From Berberis thunbergii (lineage: Eukaryota; Streptophyta; Magnoliopsida; Ranunculales; Berberidaceae): a stretch of DNA of 64,000 nt. Shown here one piece after another: positions 34,885 through 44,263 of this stretch. Position 1 is the stretch's first letter. Each line of letters opens with the position of its first letter. A program made the position numbers and the translations under genes. The DNA lies in the NCBI GenBank assembly GCA_003290165.1, contig QNQO01001835.1:124001-188000 (forward strand), written 5' to 3'. The notes beneath the pieces were generated by a model. The model did not search any database. It saw nothing but the letters and a program-made list of their open reading frames with translations, and was not told where the DNA came from.

Positions 34885-35146
34885 GCAGCAAATTTTCATA
34901 AACATATAAAACACGCTGTTAAAGAATTACCAATCATAAGTATTGTCCTAATCTATCGGAAAGATGTTCCGGATACCTAAGACATTATTTCATTGCAATT
35001 GGAAACAATATCTACAATCTGCAATCTACAGACATAGCTACTTGAACCATTCTAAATAGTAAATGATTTTACTTAGAAAGCATAAGTGCTAACAGAGGAC
35101 GGAAATCAAGGTCATGATTATGCTCACTAATTAAAACTAGTTGAGA

Positions 35147-35231
35147 TGCCAATGGTAATTTGATTGGATGGTTAAGGTTGTGGTGGTTTAATCCCCACGT
35201 CTTGAGTTCTATACTCACCAAAAAAAAAAAA
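35147..35231 (+). mobile_element. tRNA-derived SINE, family A copy 1 (short)
   Basis: TGCCAATGGTAATTTGATTG...GGTTGTGGTGGTTTAATCCCC, with a B-box-like AGTTCTATACTCACC and an A15 tail. It is flanked by AAAACTAGTTGAGA (35,133-35,146; 35,232-35,245). Unit 2 has the unfilled site near 45,222. The 5' part matches the SINE at 44,893-45,030. Confidence 0.88.
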
Positions 35232-35381
35232 AAAACTAGTTGAGACTCTAGATTCACGTGTGCAGAATAGTTAGACCATAGAGAAATGCATCTCATTTCC
35301 ATTATTTGGAACAAGATTGAAACAAAACACAAGTAAGAAAGGTATACAAGAGAACTTCACAACCCAATAGGATTTTTATTT

Positions 35382-35453
35382 ATATTATAAGCTAAATTTG
35401 GATAACTGTGGCCCCTTAAAATTCCTTATTAATGTCAAGTTTAATTTTCAACA
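35382..35453 (-). repeat. 3' terminal repeat of the minus copia
   Basis: Minus-strand start TGTTGAAAATT is directly preceded by a polypurine tract, AAGAGGGAG. It pairs with 39,411-39,482. Confidence 0.75.
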
Positions 35454-35588
35454 CTCCCTCTTAGACTTGACATCTTTCCAACACCAATCATCATTTTTAA
35501 CTTTTGGAAAGTATTATATTGGAAAGGCTTTGTGAAAATATCAGCAACTTGAAAAAGTTATTTCAAATACTCTACCTCTACGTGTATG

Positions 35589-36679
35589 TAGGAATGGGCA
35601 TCCAATCTCGCGATCACGTTCCCGTCCCGATCTCGTCTCGTCCCGTCCCGTCCCGATTTTTTCGAGTCTTAATGGGATTGAATAATTTCATCCCGATCCC
35701 GTCCCGTCCCGATCTAGAATGGGATGGGACGGGATGAAGATTTTCAATCCCGCCAATCCCGTCCCGTCCCGAACTAATTTATTAATATTAACTAATAATT
35801 ATTAATATTTTTATTTAATTATTTAGGAATAAGCCATTTGATAGGAAGAAAATAGCATGAGATGGAGTGGTGCTCACGATACTCACTTGGTTGAATGAAA
35901 CATATTGATTGTTGGCTGATGGTGTCAGCCCAAGCTCAACATCTGATGGGAAACATTTGAAATTGTTAGAGATATTGGATGCAATGAGCTAATATGTTCA
36001 AAATGAAAATCTTGTACTCCACCAAATATATCACATCTTATTTTTAGATTTTTATTGATGTTTATCTTCTAGTTTGTATGATTTTGTTTTTCAAATTAAG
36101 CAGAATGCAGTATGATACCATAGAATACTGCAAAGACATTCAAGTAGTAAAAAGAGAGTGATTCTTGCAGAATAATACAAGTAAAACAATAAAAGCATTC
36201 AGAGTAGATAACTTCACTTAGGACTGACTTTGCCTTATTCAAGATGACTAGGCACCCAATTCAGGAATATAAAAGAAATCTCTCGTCGTGCAACTTGTGT
36301 TGCATTGGCATTTCAAAGTTGCAGTTCTACACTATGTTCGTCAGCTCCTTGTAGAGTAGGACTTCTCCCCCATCTTCTCACCTGTTTTTCACCAAACACC
36401 CAATTGACTATATATGATAGAAGTTGCTAGCAATGCACATTATGTTACGTCGGCGTCTCAAGGATTCCAGTTCTGCATGAAGTTTGTCCCCCTCTTCTAG
36501 TTGATAATATGTTCAAAATGTATTCTCCAGATTAGCACGCTGATCCCGTCCCGTCCCGAACCCGTTTGGGATGGGACGAGGTCGGGATGAGATTTTTCCC
36601 ATCCCGTCCCGATCCCGTATGAACGGGATGGGATAAGAATGGGTATATCTCGTCCCATCCCATCCTGTGCCCACCCCAA
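35589..36679. mobile_element. hAT-type non-autonomous element (1,091 bp) with GGGACGGGAT iterons
   Basis: TIRs TAGGAATGGGCA and (reversed) TTGGGGTGGGCA; 8-bp target duplication CGTGTATG (35,581-35,588; 36,680-36,687). Both subterminal parts are arrays of (C)CCGTCCCGAT-type repeats in inverse orientation. It sits within the RNase H end of the minus-strand copia, whose reading continues across it. There is no transposase frame. Confidence 0.9.
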
Positions 36680-36687
36680 CGTGTATG

Positions 36688-37230
36688 TTTCAATGTATTG
36701 TCGAATAAAATGATACTTTGTCTCAATATGCTTCTTTCAATCATGAAACACCGGGTTCTTTGCTAACACAATGGCTAATTTGTTGTCTATCATGATCTTG
36801 GTAGCTTCACTTTGCTCACAATAAAGTTCATTCAATAATATCTTCAACTAAAATGCATGACAAGACAAGCAGTAGCAGTAACATACTCAGCTTCACATGT
36901 TGAAATAGTGACTATGGGTTACTTTTTAGAACACCAAGAAATTGTAGTATTACCCAAAAAGAAAACAAACCCAATAGTACTCTTTCTATCATCAATGTCT
37001 CCAGCATAATCACTATCGCAATATCTCATCAATTTGAACTCATTTGAAGCTGAATAAAAAATTTCCATAGTCAACAGTACCTTTAAGATAACAAAAAATT
37101 ATCTTGACTGCCTTCATGTGTATCTCTAACAAATTTTCATAAATCGACTCACAAGTCCAACTAAAAATAAAATGTCAGGTTTGATACAAGTTAAATACCT
37201 TAAGCTTTCCACATGGCTTCTGAATAATAT
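36688..37230 (-). pseudogene. minus copia RNase H region
   Basis: The minus strand reads DNKLAIVLAKNPVFHD then KKHIETKYHFIRQ, the usual copia RNase H C-terminal block. It continues beyond the hAT insertion as VADIFTKPFQ at about 35,520-35,560. In-frame stops are present. Confidence 0.75.
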
Positions 37231-37612
37231 GTTGGATCAACATTTAAAAAAAGGCTTTATATGGATTAAAGCAAGCTACAAGAGCCTGGAATAACCATCT
37301 TGATAAGTATTTTCAAGATAATGGTTCACTAGATGCGTTCACGAATATGCACTCTATGTGAAAAAGGAAAATGAAGATTTGTTATTTGTTTGTGTCTATG
37401 TGGATGAACTTATATTCACAGGAAACAATCAAACAATGTTTGAAGACTTTAAGAAGGCTATGGCTCAAGAGTTTAAGATGAGTGATATGAGACTAATGTC
37501 GTATTATTTGGGAATTGAAGTTAAGCAAATGGATGTCGGGATTTTTATCTCGCAAGAAACTTATGCAAAAGAAGTGTTAAAAAATCTCCACCTCTATCAG
37601 TTTTAGAGATTT
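37230..37612 (+). pseudogene. copia RT fragment inverted relative to its element
   Basis: The plus strand reads LYGLKQATRAWNNHL, then YALYVKKENEDLLFVCVYVD (the YVDD box is here YVDE), LIFTGNNQTMFEDFK and YYLGIEVKQ. Everything around it belongs to the same type of element on the minus strand, so this RT block was inverted after insertion or came from an oppositely oriented copy. A frame break lies near 37,345. Confidence 0.8.
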
Positions 37613-38098
37613 GATTTTATAGCCACTCTCTTTTTCAACAAAAACTTTAAACTTTTTGAATGCCTCAAAAGCCTCACTCTTTTGCTTCAAGAAGTAAACT
37701 CATGTTTTTCTTGAATAATCATCAATAATAAAATAGAAGTAAGAGCTTTTACCAAGAGTTGAAGGCTTGATTGGACTTCAAACATCCACATGAATAAGTT
37801 GAAGTGGCTCTTGAATTGGATTGTTTGGGAAAACTCTTTCTTGAATGTTTACCAAGTAAACAAGCTTCGCATAATTGATCAGGGTGATAAATTGTTGGAA
37901 TACCTTTCACCATTTTTTTTGCTCCCGAGTCTTTAAGCCCTCCAAATGTAGATGCCCATATCTCATGTGCTAAATCCATGATGAATCTTTAACACACATC
38001 TTCAAACACATGGCTGCTATGGTCTTTATATCAAATACGAACATGCGATTTCTTGTCACAGAAACCTTAGCAATAAAATTCCCTTCTTTATCTCTAAG
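37613..38098 (-). pseudogene. minus copia integrase (N-terminal half)
   Basis: Minus-strand blocks: CEACLLGKHSRKSFP (zinc module) at about 37,820-37,870, then DVWSPIKPSTLGKSSYF and FIIDDYSRKT near 37,700. It is cut at the inversion edge, so the rest of the DDE core is missing. Confidence 0.75.
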
Positions 38099-38460
38099 TC
38101 AAAGAAAGTGATCTTCCATGTTTATTTTGCAACCACTCTCCATAAGTTGTCCAATACTCAAAATATTATTTTTCATAATTTTAGGAATGTAATAAACATT
38201 TGGTAGAATTTTATGGCTCCCATTCTTTATCTCAAACAAAATTGTGTCTTTGCCTTTAATCTCCACCTTCGACTCATCACCAAAGTGCACATTGTCCGTC
38301 ACTTTGTTGTCAAGTTCCACAAATTTGCTTTGATCGCCCGTCATGTGGTTGCTAGCTCCATTGTCTAGGTACCACAGACTTTTATTGCTATGGGCTTCTT
38401 CCTTGTGCGCAAGGAATAATGCGAGCTCCTCCACATCTTCCTGATGCATGATGAGCTTTG
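38099..38460 (-). pseudogene. minus copia protease
   Basis: LWYLDNGASNHMTGD (the usual D-T/S-G triad appears as D-N-G), then NVYYIPKIMKNNILSIGQL. The Thr/Ser to Asn change in the active site would inactivate it. Confidence 0.8.
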
Positions 38461-39370
38461 TCTTTGCTTCTACATTCTTGGTTTGACATTCCCAAAAATA
38501 GTGTCCATATCTTCCACAAGAATAACATTCAATTTGACTTGTGTCATTCTTTACCTCATTGTATCTTTCATAATTGCCTCTTCTTCTTCCTCTTCCACGA
38601 CCTCTTGAAGAATCTTGATATATTTCCTCGTAAGAAGAATTGTGATCATCTCATCCTTTTCCATGACCACGTCCTCGGCCTCTTCCACCATTTTCATAAG
38701 TTTTTCCTTTGGATTTCAATGAAAGCTTTGTTACAATGCTTCCTCCACTTGTTCTTGCTTGCCTCGGTTCACTCTTTCTTCATTAGTTCGTAAGGATCTA
38801 TTTAATTCGTCGATGGACATGGCATCCAAATCTTTGGACTCTTCAATGGCTACAACCACATGATTGAATTTGAAGTTGAAAGAATGGAGAATCTTCTCAA
38901 CAACACGAGTATCTTCTAATTTTTCTCCAAGCCTCTTCATTTGATTCACCACTGCCAAGACTCTTGTGAAATAATCCGAAATGGATTCATTCTCTTTCAT
39001 CAAAAGAGATTCAAACTCAGCCTTTAGAGTTTGAATATGCATTTTCTTTACTTTTTCAACCCCATGACGGAATTCTAAAGAGTATCCCATGCTTGGTTGG
39101 AGTTTGTTTCATTGGCAACCTTCTCGAACATGTCATCATCTAATCTTTGATGGATGACGGTACGTAAGCGCACATTGATCTTTCTTCTTTTATTTATCCA
39201 ATGCTTTCTTTTGACTTTGATTCAAAGTCTCCTCATTTTGAGGTTCTACATAACTTTTCTCAACAATATCCCATAGTCTTTGGGAACCAATAATAGCCTT
39301 CATCCAAATTGCCCAATTCTCATAATTGAGTTTGGTGAGTTGTGGGTATTGGAAAGAAATATTGGCTCCT
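38461..39370 (-). pseudogene. minus copia gag with CCHC knuckle
   Basis: UBN2-type gag: [17 protein letters not shown] near 39,310, then [17 protein letters not shown] and [21 protein letters not shown], and the knuckle CYSCGRYGHYFWEC near 38,490-38,530. Frame breaks occur at about 39,200 and 38,720. Confidence 0.8.
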
Positions 39371-39394
39371 TTAAAAGTTATTCTCTAAAACCTT

Positions 39395-39406
39395 GTTCTG
39401 ATACCA
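39395..39406 (-). other. tRNA-Met primer binding site of the minus copia
   Basis: The minus strand reads TGGTATCAGAAC just after the 5' terminal repeat. Confidence 0.8.
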
Positions 39407-39410
39407 CTTT

Positions 39411-39482
39411 ATATTATAAGCTAAATTTGGATAACTGTAGCCTCTTCAAATTTCTTAATATTGTCAAGTTTAATTTTCAACA
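39411..39482 (-). repeat. 5' terminal repeat of the minus copia
   Basis: Partner of 35,382-35,453, with a few mismatches and a small indel. Confidence 0.75.
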
Positions 39483-39700
39483 AGACACACCCTTTGGTGG
39501 CCATTTATGTAGGCAGTCGTTGCCTTGGTTAGCCACTCAATGAATTCTCCAAAAGATATTATACTTTCTTGCAAACTGAATCTTATAAAAAGTTGAACTG
39601 ACAACTAAATCAATGCCTATGAAATTGTTAATGGGCATGTTTGATTAATTTATTTGGGAAAATGGCTTTTAAGTGAAAAATAAATTATTTAGATACCATA

Positions 39701-40429
39701 GTTAATGTAATGACTAATTTGTGTCTACTATTATACTTTTATAACCAATAAAGACTATTTTATTAACCCAGTTTAATCTACAACGCTATAAGACATCTTT
39801 ACCCTTCCTAAACAAATAGAAACCCTATTTTTATACTCTTATGACTAATAAGAACTATTTGATTAATTATTATTATAATTATGACCAACCAATTACTGGT
39901 TGGGTTATGCTATATAAGAACATTTTATTTTCAACAATCACTCTCTAAAATATATCTAATCGAGCCATAAGTATTACATTGTTCTTATTATTTATCATTT
40001 ATGTTAATTTAATAATTTAGTTATTATTATTATTATTATTGCCCACTATAGCTCACTACAATGATCAATCATAGTTTTTTTTTTTGTTATTGATAGTATC
40101 TTCAACTTCAGTTGTCACTTGTTGAAAATATTTTGACAGCTTTGATGTATCCCCATTGACAAATAGCTCAATTCATTATCTGTTGATAATCTCCATTTCC
40201 AATATTGCAAAAGAGGGCCAAGATAATCAGCTCGGCTAGTGGTTCGCAAATGGGGATTGTAGCATTGGTGAGCAACAAGTTGGGCTAACGACCTGCTTGG
40301 ACCATGCACATGTGACCAAAGCTTTTAAACATGACGAGTCCGTTTGCAGTTATATCTTACCTCCAAATTAATTTCAACCCGAATCAATTAAAATGAATAT
40401 ATTTGTGAAATCAGCATATTTGTAAGAAT
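39701..40429. other. spacer; possible tiny C3H finger-exon scrap
   Basis: Mostly AT-rich. The string CATGACGAGTCCGTTTGCAG at about 40,335 resembles CATGACGAGTCTGTTTGCAA in the C3H-5 exon 1 relic (14,540), in the same orientation. It may be all that remains of the first exon of the unit 1 gene copy. Weak. Confidence 0.3.
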
Positions 40430-41059
40430 ATACTCCAGATGTTTTTAGGCTTTTACTTGTTATCAAGCATTGTAAGAGCCCCTTTGCTCAATTAAAAAGA
40501 ATATATTTGTAGGAAAATATTATTGGAATATAAAACTAACGACTTAATCATATTGAAAGAAAAATTAATCTCAATGGTTCTCATACTTTATTTTGTAGTT
40601 GCCAGTTCAATTTTAGATGCTCCACAAGATGAATAATTATTCGAAAATGTTAGGAAATCATGTTTTTGCAATCAGGTTTTGTAGCCATGGTGATGTGGCG
40701 TGATCTTGAAAGAATGATGAAATCTCTAAAGTATTTATGTGTATCTCGAGGTTGTAAAAAATCTTTTATAGTGATGCCACATCAACCTAATTATAAAACA
40801 TGATTTCCTAACCTCACTCATAATTATTTGTTTTCACCAACACAACACTGGAGAGGTGATAAACAAAATAAGAGAGAAAAGTGGATGAATCAAAGAAGCA
40901 AAGAGATGACAAAATTAGAGAACCGTAATCAATGATTATTTCACAATTAGGAAAAAAGAAACCAAAGATTTGAACCGGACCTAGACATCAAATAAGAGGG
41001 ACAACAAAACTAGGCTCTTAAAGTATCTCCTAATAACAACAATAATATTTTGTGGAGGC

Positions 41060-41700
41060 TAATTTTGTAATTAAGGAACTCTAATCTATCGGACGGCTTA
41101 AATCGATTGTATGAAATCAATGGTTTAAAATTCTTTAGGGTTAGCGTTTGGATATAAAAATGTTGCATTGTAATTCCGAGCCACCATTATGTGTCTTTAT
41201 CAACAAAAGGAAGACTACAGACGACAAATCTTCCATCTACTTCTTGTATCTCACACAATGTTCATCTTTGTTCTAATAGTGGGTTTTTATTGAATCATGC
41301 ATTTATGCCCGCAAAGATTAGTTGGTATTTGCCTGCTTGTTCAATTTGTCATGTAAGTCTACACACCTTTCTTGTATGCATTTGTTATTGTTTCTACAAG
41401 AATTGTCAATTTATTTTATAGATCAAAATTGTGAGTAATGTTTTATTTTGGGCGAAATATTTCTCTAATGTTTATTTTGATTTTGTAACAAAAGGAGGAG
41501 AAAAAAGAAAAACAGTTGGTTTACGAAATTTTGCTGCAAACTAAGGTCATAGATCCCAATCCCATTGGTGATAAGAAGGTAATATGTTTGTTAATACTTG
41601 AATCTGCATGTTATCTTTGTTTGATTTTGTTTTGATCTTATGGGCGTCTGACTTATCTGTTTATTTAATTTTTCTATATTATGATTTGATTTGATTTAAT
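41060..41700 (+). repeat. duplicated gene-like fragment D1, direct copy
   Basis: Partner of 15,240-16,110 (inverted). It contains an exon-like block, EEKKEKQLVYEILLQTKVID, ending at a GGTAATATG donor-like site near 41,578, and an upstream block ending CQFIL. No family was recognised; it lacks the CACTA MITE. Confidence 0.5.
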
Positions 41701-41744
41701 AATTATACACAACTTTTGCTAACAGTGTTCTTGAACAGTACCTT

Positions 41745-42170
41745 TTTATAGAGCCTTGCTAGAGAGTCAGCTCAGCTCATCACTATCCGTCATCCTAGAG
41801 ATGCTGAAAATGGATCAATCTCTTGAATGATAGATGGTGATGGGCTGACCTTGCGCTGTCGGCTTGGCTATCTAGAATCAGGGGTTCTTATATGTTCATA
41901 AACCCTGATTCTAGGGCCGAGGCCCGCGCAAGGCCCACACATCTCGAGGATGATGGATGGTGATGGGCTGGCCATGTGCATGCCTCTCTCCCTAGCAAGG
42001 CTCGTTCATAAAAGTTGTTGCCTCTGGCCAACTTTTCTAAAGAGCTAGGCTAGCCCCAGCACCATCCATTTTCTTAGATATGTGCATCTTGATGATGATG
42101 GATGGTACTGGTCTTGGCCTGGCGCGGGCGTGCCTGACTCTCTAGAAACTGGGTTCATTATCTAATAAGC
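41745..42170. mobile_element. nested foldback/MITE cluster
   Basis: Repeated inverted blocks: CTAGAGAGTCAG at both outer edges (41,760; 42,140 reversed), CTAGAATCAGGG against CCCTGATTCTAG (41,870-41,915), and GATGATGGATGGTGATGGGC repeated directly near 41,830, 41,948 and 42,093. It looks like two or three related foldback units inserted into one another. Confidence 0.55.
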
Positions 42171-42204
42171 TAGTACTTATTTTCAAGTTCTCTGAAAAGA
42201 TGAG

Positions 42205-42460
42205 ATCTGCATTGTTGCATACAGGCTGAAACAGGTCCGGATTACAGGCTGAAACAGGTCCATCCGGACCTGGGCATCCTCAGCAAGGCAATGGGGATTA
42301 TGAACTGGGCATCCTCAGCAAAGCAATGGGGATAATGAATAGTTTTATAGCCTTAAATATAAAAAGGCGATGGAGACTATCAAGAGTTGAACCACTGTTA
42401 GCAGAGGACAATATAGAGAGTTGAGCCATTGTTAGCGGAGGAGAATATTGAGAGTTGAGA
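42205..42460. repeat. three different short tandem duplications in a row
   Basis: ACAGGCTGAAACAGGTCC occurs twice, CTGGGCATCCTCAGCAA twice (about 35-bp unit), and GAGTTGA-CCA-TGTTAGC-GAGGA about three times. The units are unrelated to one another. No coding domain. Confidence 0.75.
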
Positions 42461-42837
42461 CATTGCTTTAATTATGTGTAAATTACTAAATTTATATGTT
42501 GTGTTAGCAAAATAAACACCGTTTGATGATATATAGGTCTCTTCTTGTTCATTAGAAACACAAATTTCTATCAAGCTGTTGTGGTCTGAAATATAAATCG
42601 ATTATTTCAAATAAATGAAATTGCATATTTCTGCAGCCTTCAAGTTTCAAGTTGTATCTAACTTTCGTTTCACTGATTTTATTTCAATTGCATGCTTCTG
42701 CAGTGTTTTGAGTTTTGACAGGAAGTTGAGCAAAAACAAAAGATGCAACCGATGTTCTATTTTTAGTCATTGTTTGTTTTAATTTTATTTTATTATATTA
42801 CATTTCAATCATCTTCATTTTAGTTTGAATTTACCCT

Positions 42838-43170
42838 AATGGCAGTGGTTTCAAGCTTAAGCTCAGTTCTCCAATTTTGCTTCATGAGCTACAAGAAAGT
42901 TGAACATGATTAATCTGATATGCAAAGGTTTCGTCGACAGTCTGAGGTCTTGTTCCTTTCTACTTCAATTTCCTTAAAAGACGCTTTCTTTATGTCACTT
43001 GCAACTATATAGTTGCTAGAGTAATTAGGACGAGATTTAAAGGTCTAGGTTGAGATGTGGGTTTGCATTCAACACTTCAGTTTCATTTCGACGATTCAGC
43101 TTCATTCTACCCTTGAACCTTTTGCTTGCATTTGCCATCTCTACTTCATTCTAGCCTCCAAAACTTTGCA
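42838..43170 (-). pseudogene. C3H-1-like exon 2 relic in unit 2
   Basis: Same blocks as 29,985-30,290 and C3H-1 exon 2. It lies about 1.1 kb beyond the 3' end of C3H-3, as the 51.1-kb relic does beyond C3H-2, so the pair was duplicated together. Confidence 0.7.
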
Positions 43171-44263
43171 AAATGATTAGTGCAAAGTGCATATTAGTGC
43201 AAAATGATTCCTTCCAAATATAGATTTTTAACTTGAATAGAATTTGTATACCACCATATTAAAAGCTTTTTATGCAGACAAGAAGTGGTGAGAGCATGAC
43301 AACAAATGCGGCAAAAAAATAAGTTCTGCAGCTAATATGAATCTATGATATTACTAGAAAAGGAACAATTCATATGAAGATTTTTAAAGTCATGCTTCTG
43401 TGTGTATCTAAATCCTCCAAGCATGAACCGATAACTTTCCATTGAAATAATTAAACAGTTCAAGAATTAAAAAAAGATGTGCATAGGATTATAACTGGCC
43501 ACAATTACAACAGAAAAGAAAAGGGAGGAAATAAACAAAAACACCAAACTATCTGTCAGCATGAAGAGGTTAAAAAAAAATCTACACCTTTAAAATGATA
43601 GTAACCCGTGGAGATCCCCTATAGATAGCCCTGTAAATAGCAAGGACAATACTCGACTATGCTTTGTCGAAATTGGAGAATAAGCATCCACCTAGTGGTA
43701 AAAACTCTTTAAGTTTCTACAAAACGTGAATTTGACAACCCTTTTTAATCACCTAAAGAACTTGCAGGAATCTGCAGCTACCACAACCATATCATTGCAC
43801 AATTTATGATCCTCCTAGCAATGCAACATTATGTTTAAAGATTTTTACCGTTACTTAAACAGTTAACACATTAACAATAATTTGTGTGCAAATTTCAGTA
43901 GTGAATAGTGTTGGCAGTTACATATAGGCAATAGAAATGGAGGAATTAAATAAACAAGTAGAGGTAGAAAGTCTACACCTTCAGAAAATAGTAACTCAAG
44001 AATATGGGAATTCTCTATAAGTCACCATCGAGGGATGACACTTCTATTCAAAGCGGAAGGGATCAAACTAATACACAAAAACTTCAAGGAATTGTAGGAT
44101 CAGCAAACATTCAGAATCACTTCAACTATACAGTCTGCGACATCAAAAACTTATAAAACTAGTGTATTCTAGTTTAAAACACCTCCTAGATATGGGAACA
44201 AATCCAAAAACATTCAAGACACTGATGATGATCAAGTTCCTAATGTACAGGACAGACAGTTGT

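Larger units (their letters stand above)
35382..39482 (-). mobile_element. Ty1/copia element on the minus strand, rearranged and carrying a hAT insertion
   Basis: Minus-strand order from the right: 72-bp terminal repeat, PBS, gag, CCHC, protease, integrase, then an inverted RT block, RNase H, purine tract, 72-bp terminal repeat. Both terminal repeats start TGTTGAAAATTAAACTTGAC. Matching host DNA lies on both sides when compared with duplicate unit 2. The 72-75 bp repeats are unusually short for a copia element of this size. Confidence 0.82.
29440..39700. repeat. segmental duplication, unit 1 (with later insertions)
   Basis: Host blocks 29,440-29,535, 29,975-31,304, 34,885-35,380 and 39,483-39,660 match, in order and orientation, blocks of 40,430-45,480. 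The intervening parts are the plus-strand copia (31,305-34,884), SINE-A (35,147) and the minus-strand copia (35,382-39,482). Removing them rejoins the matching sequence. Confidence 0.85.

Noticed and set aside
41191..41421. Conserved small protein shared with 15,518-15,727
   Set aside because: Similarity reflects DNA duplication of a fragment; one copy is interrupted by a MITE and neither has a sensible start.
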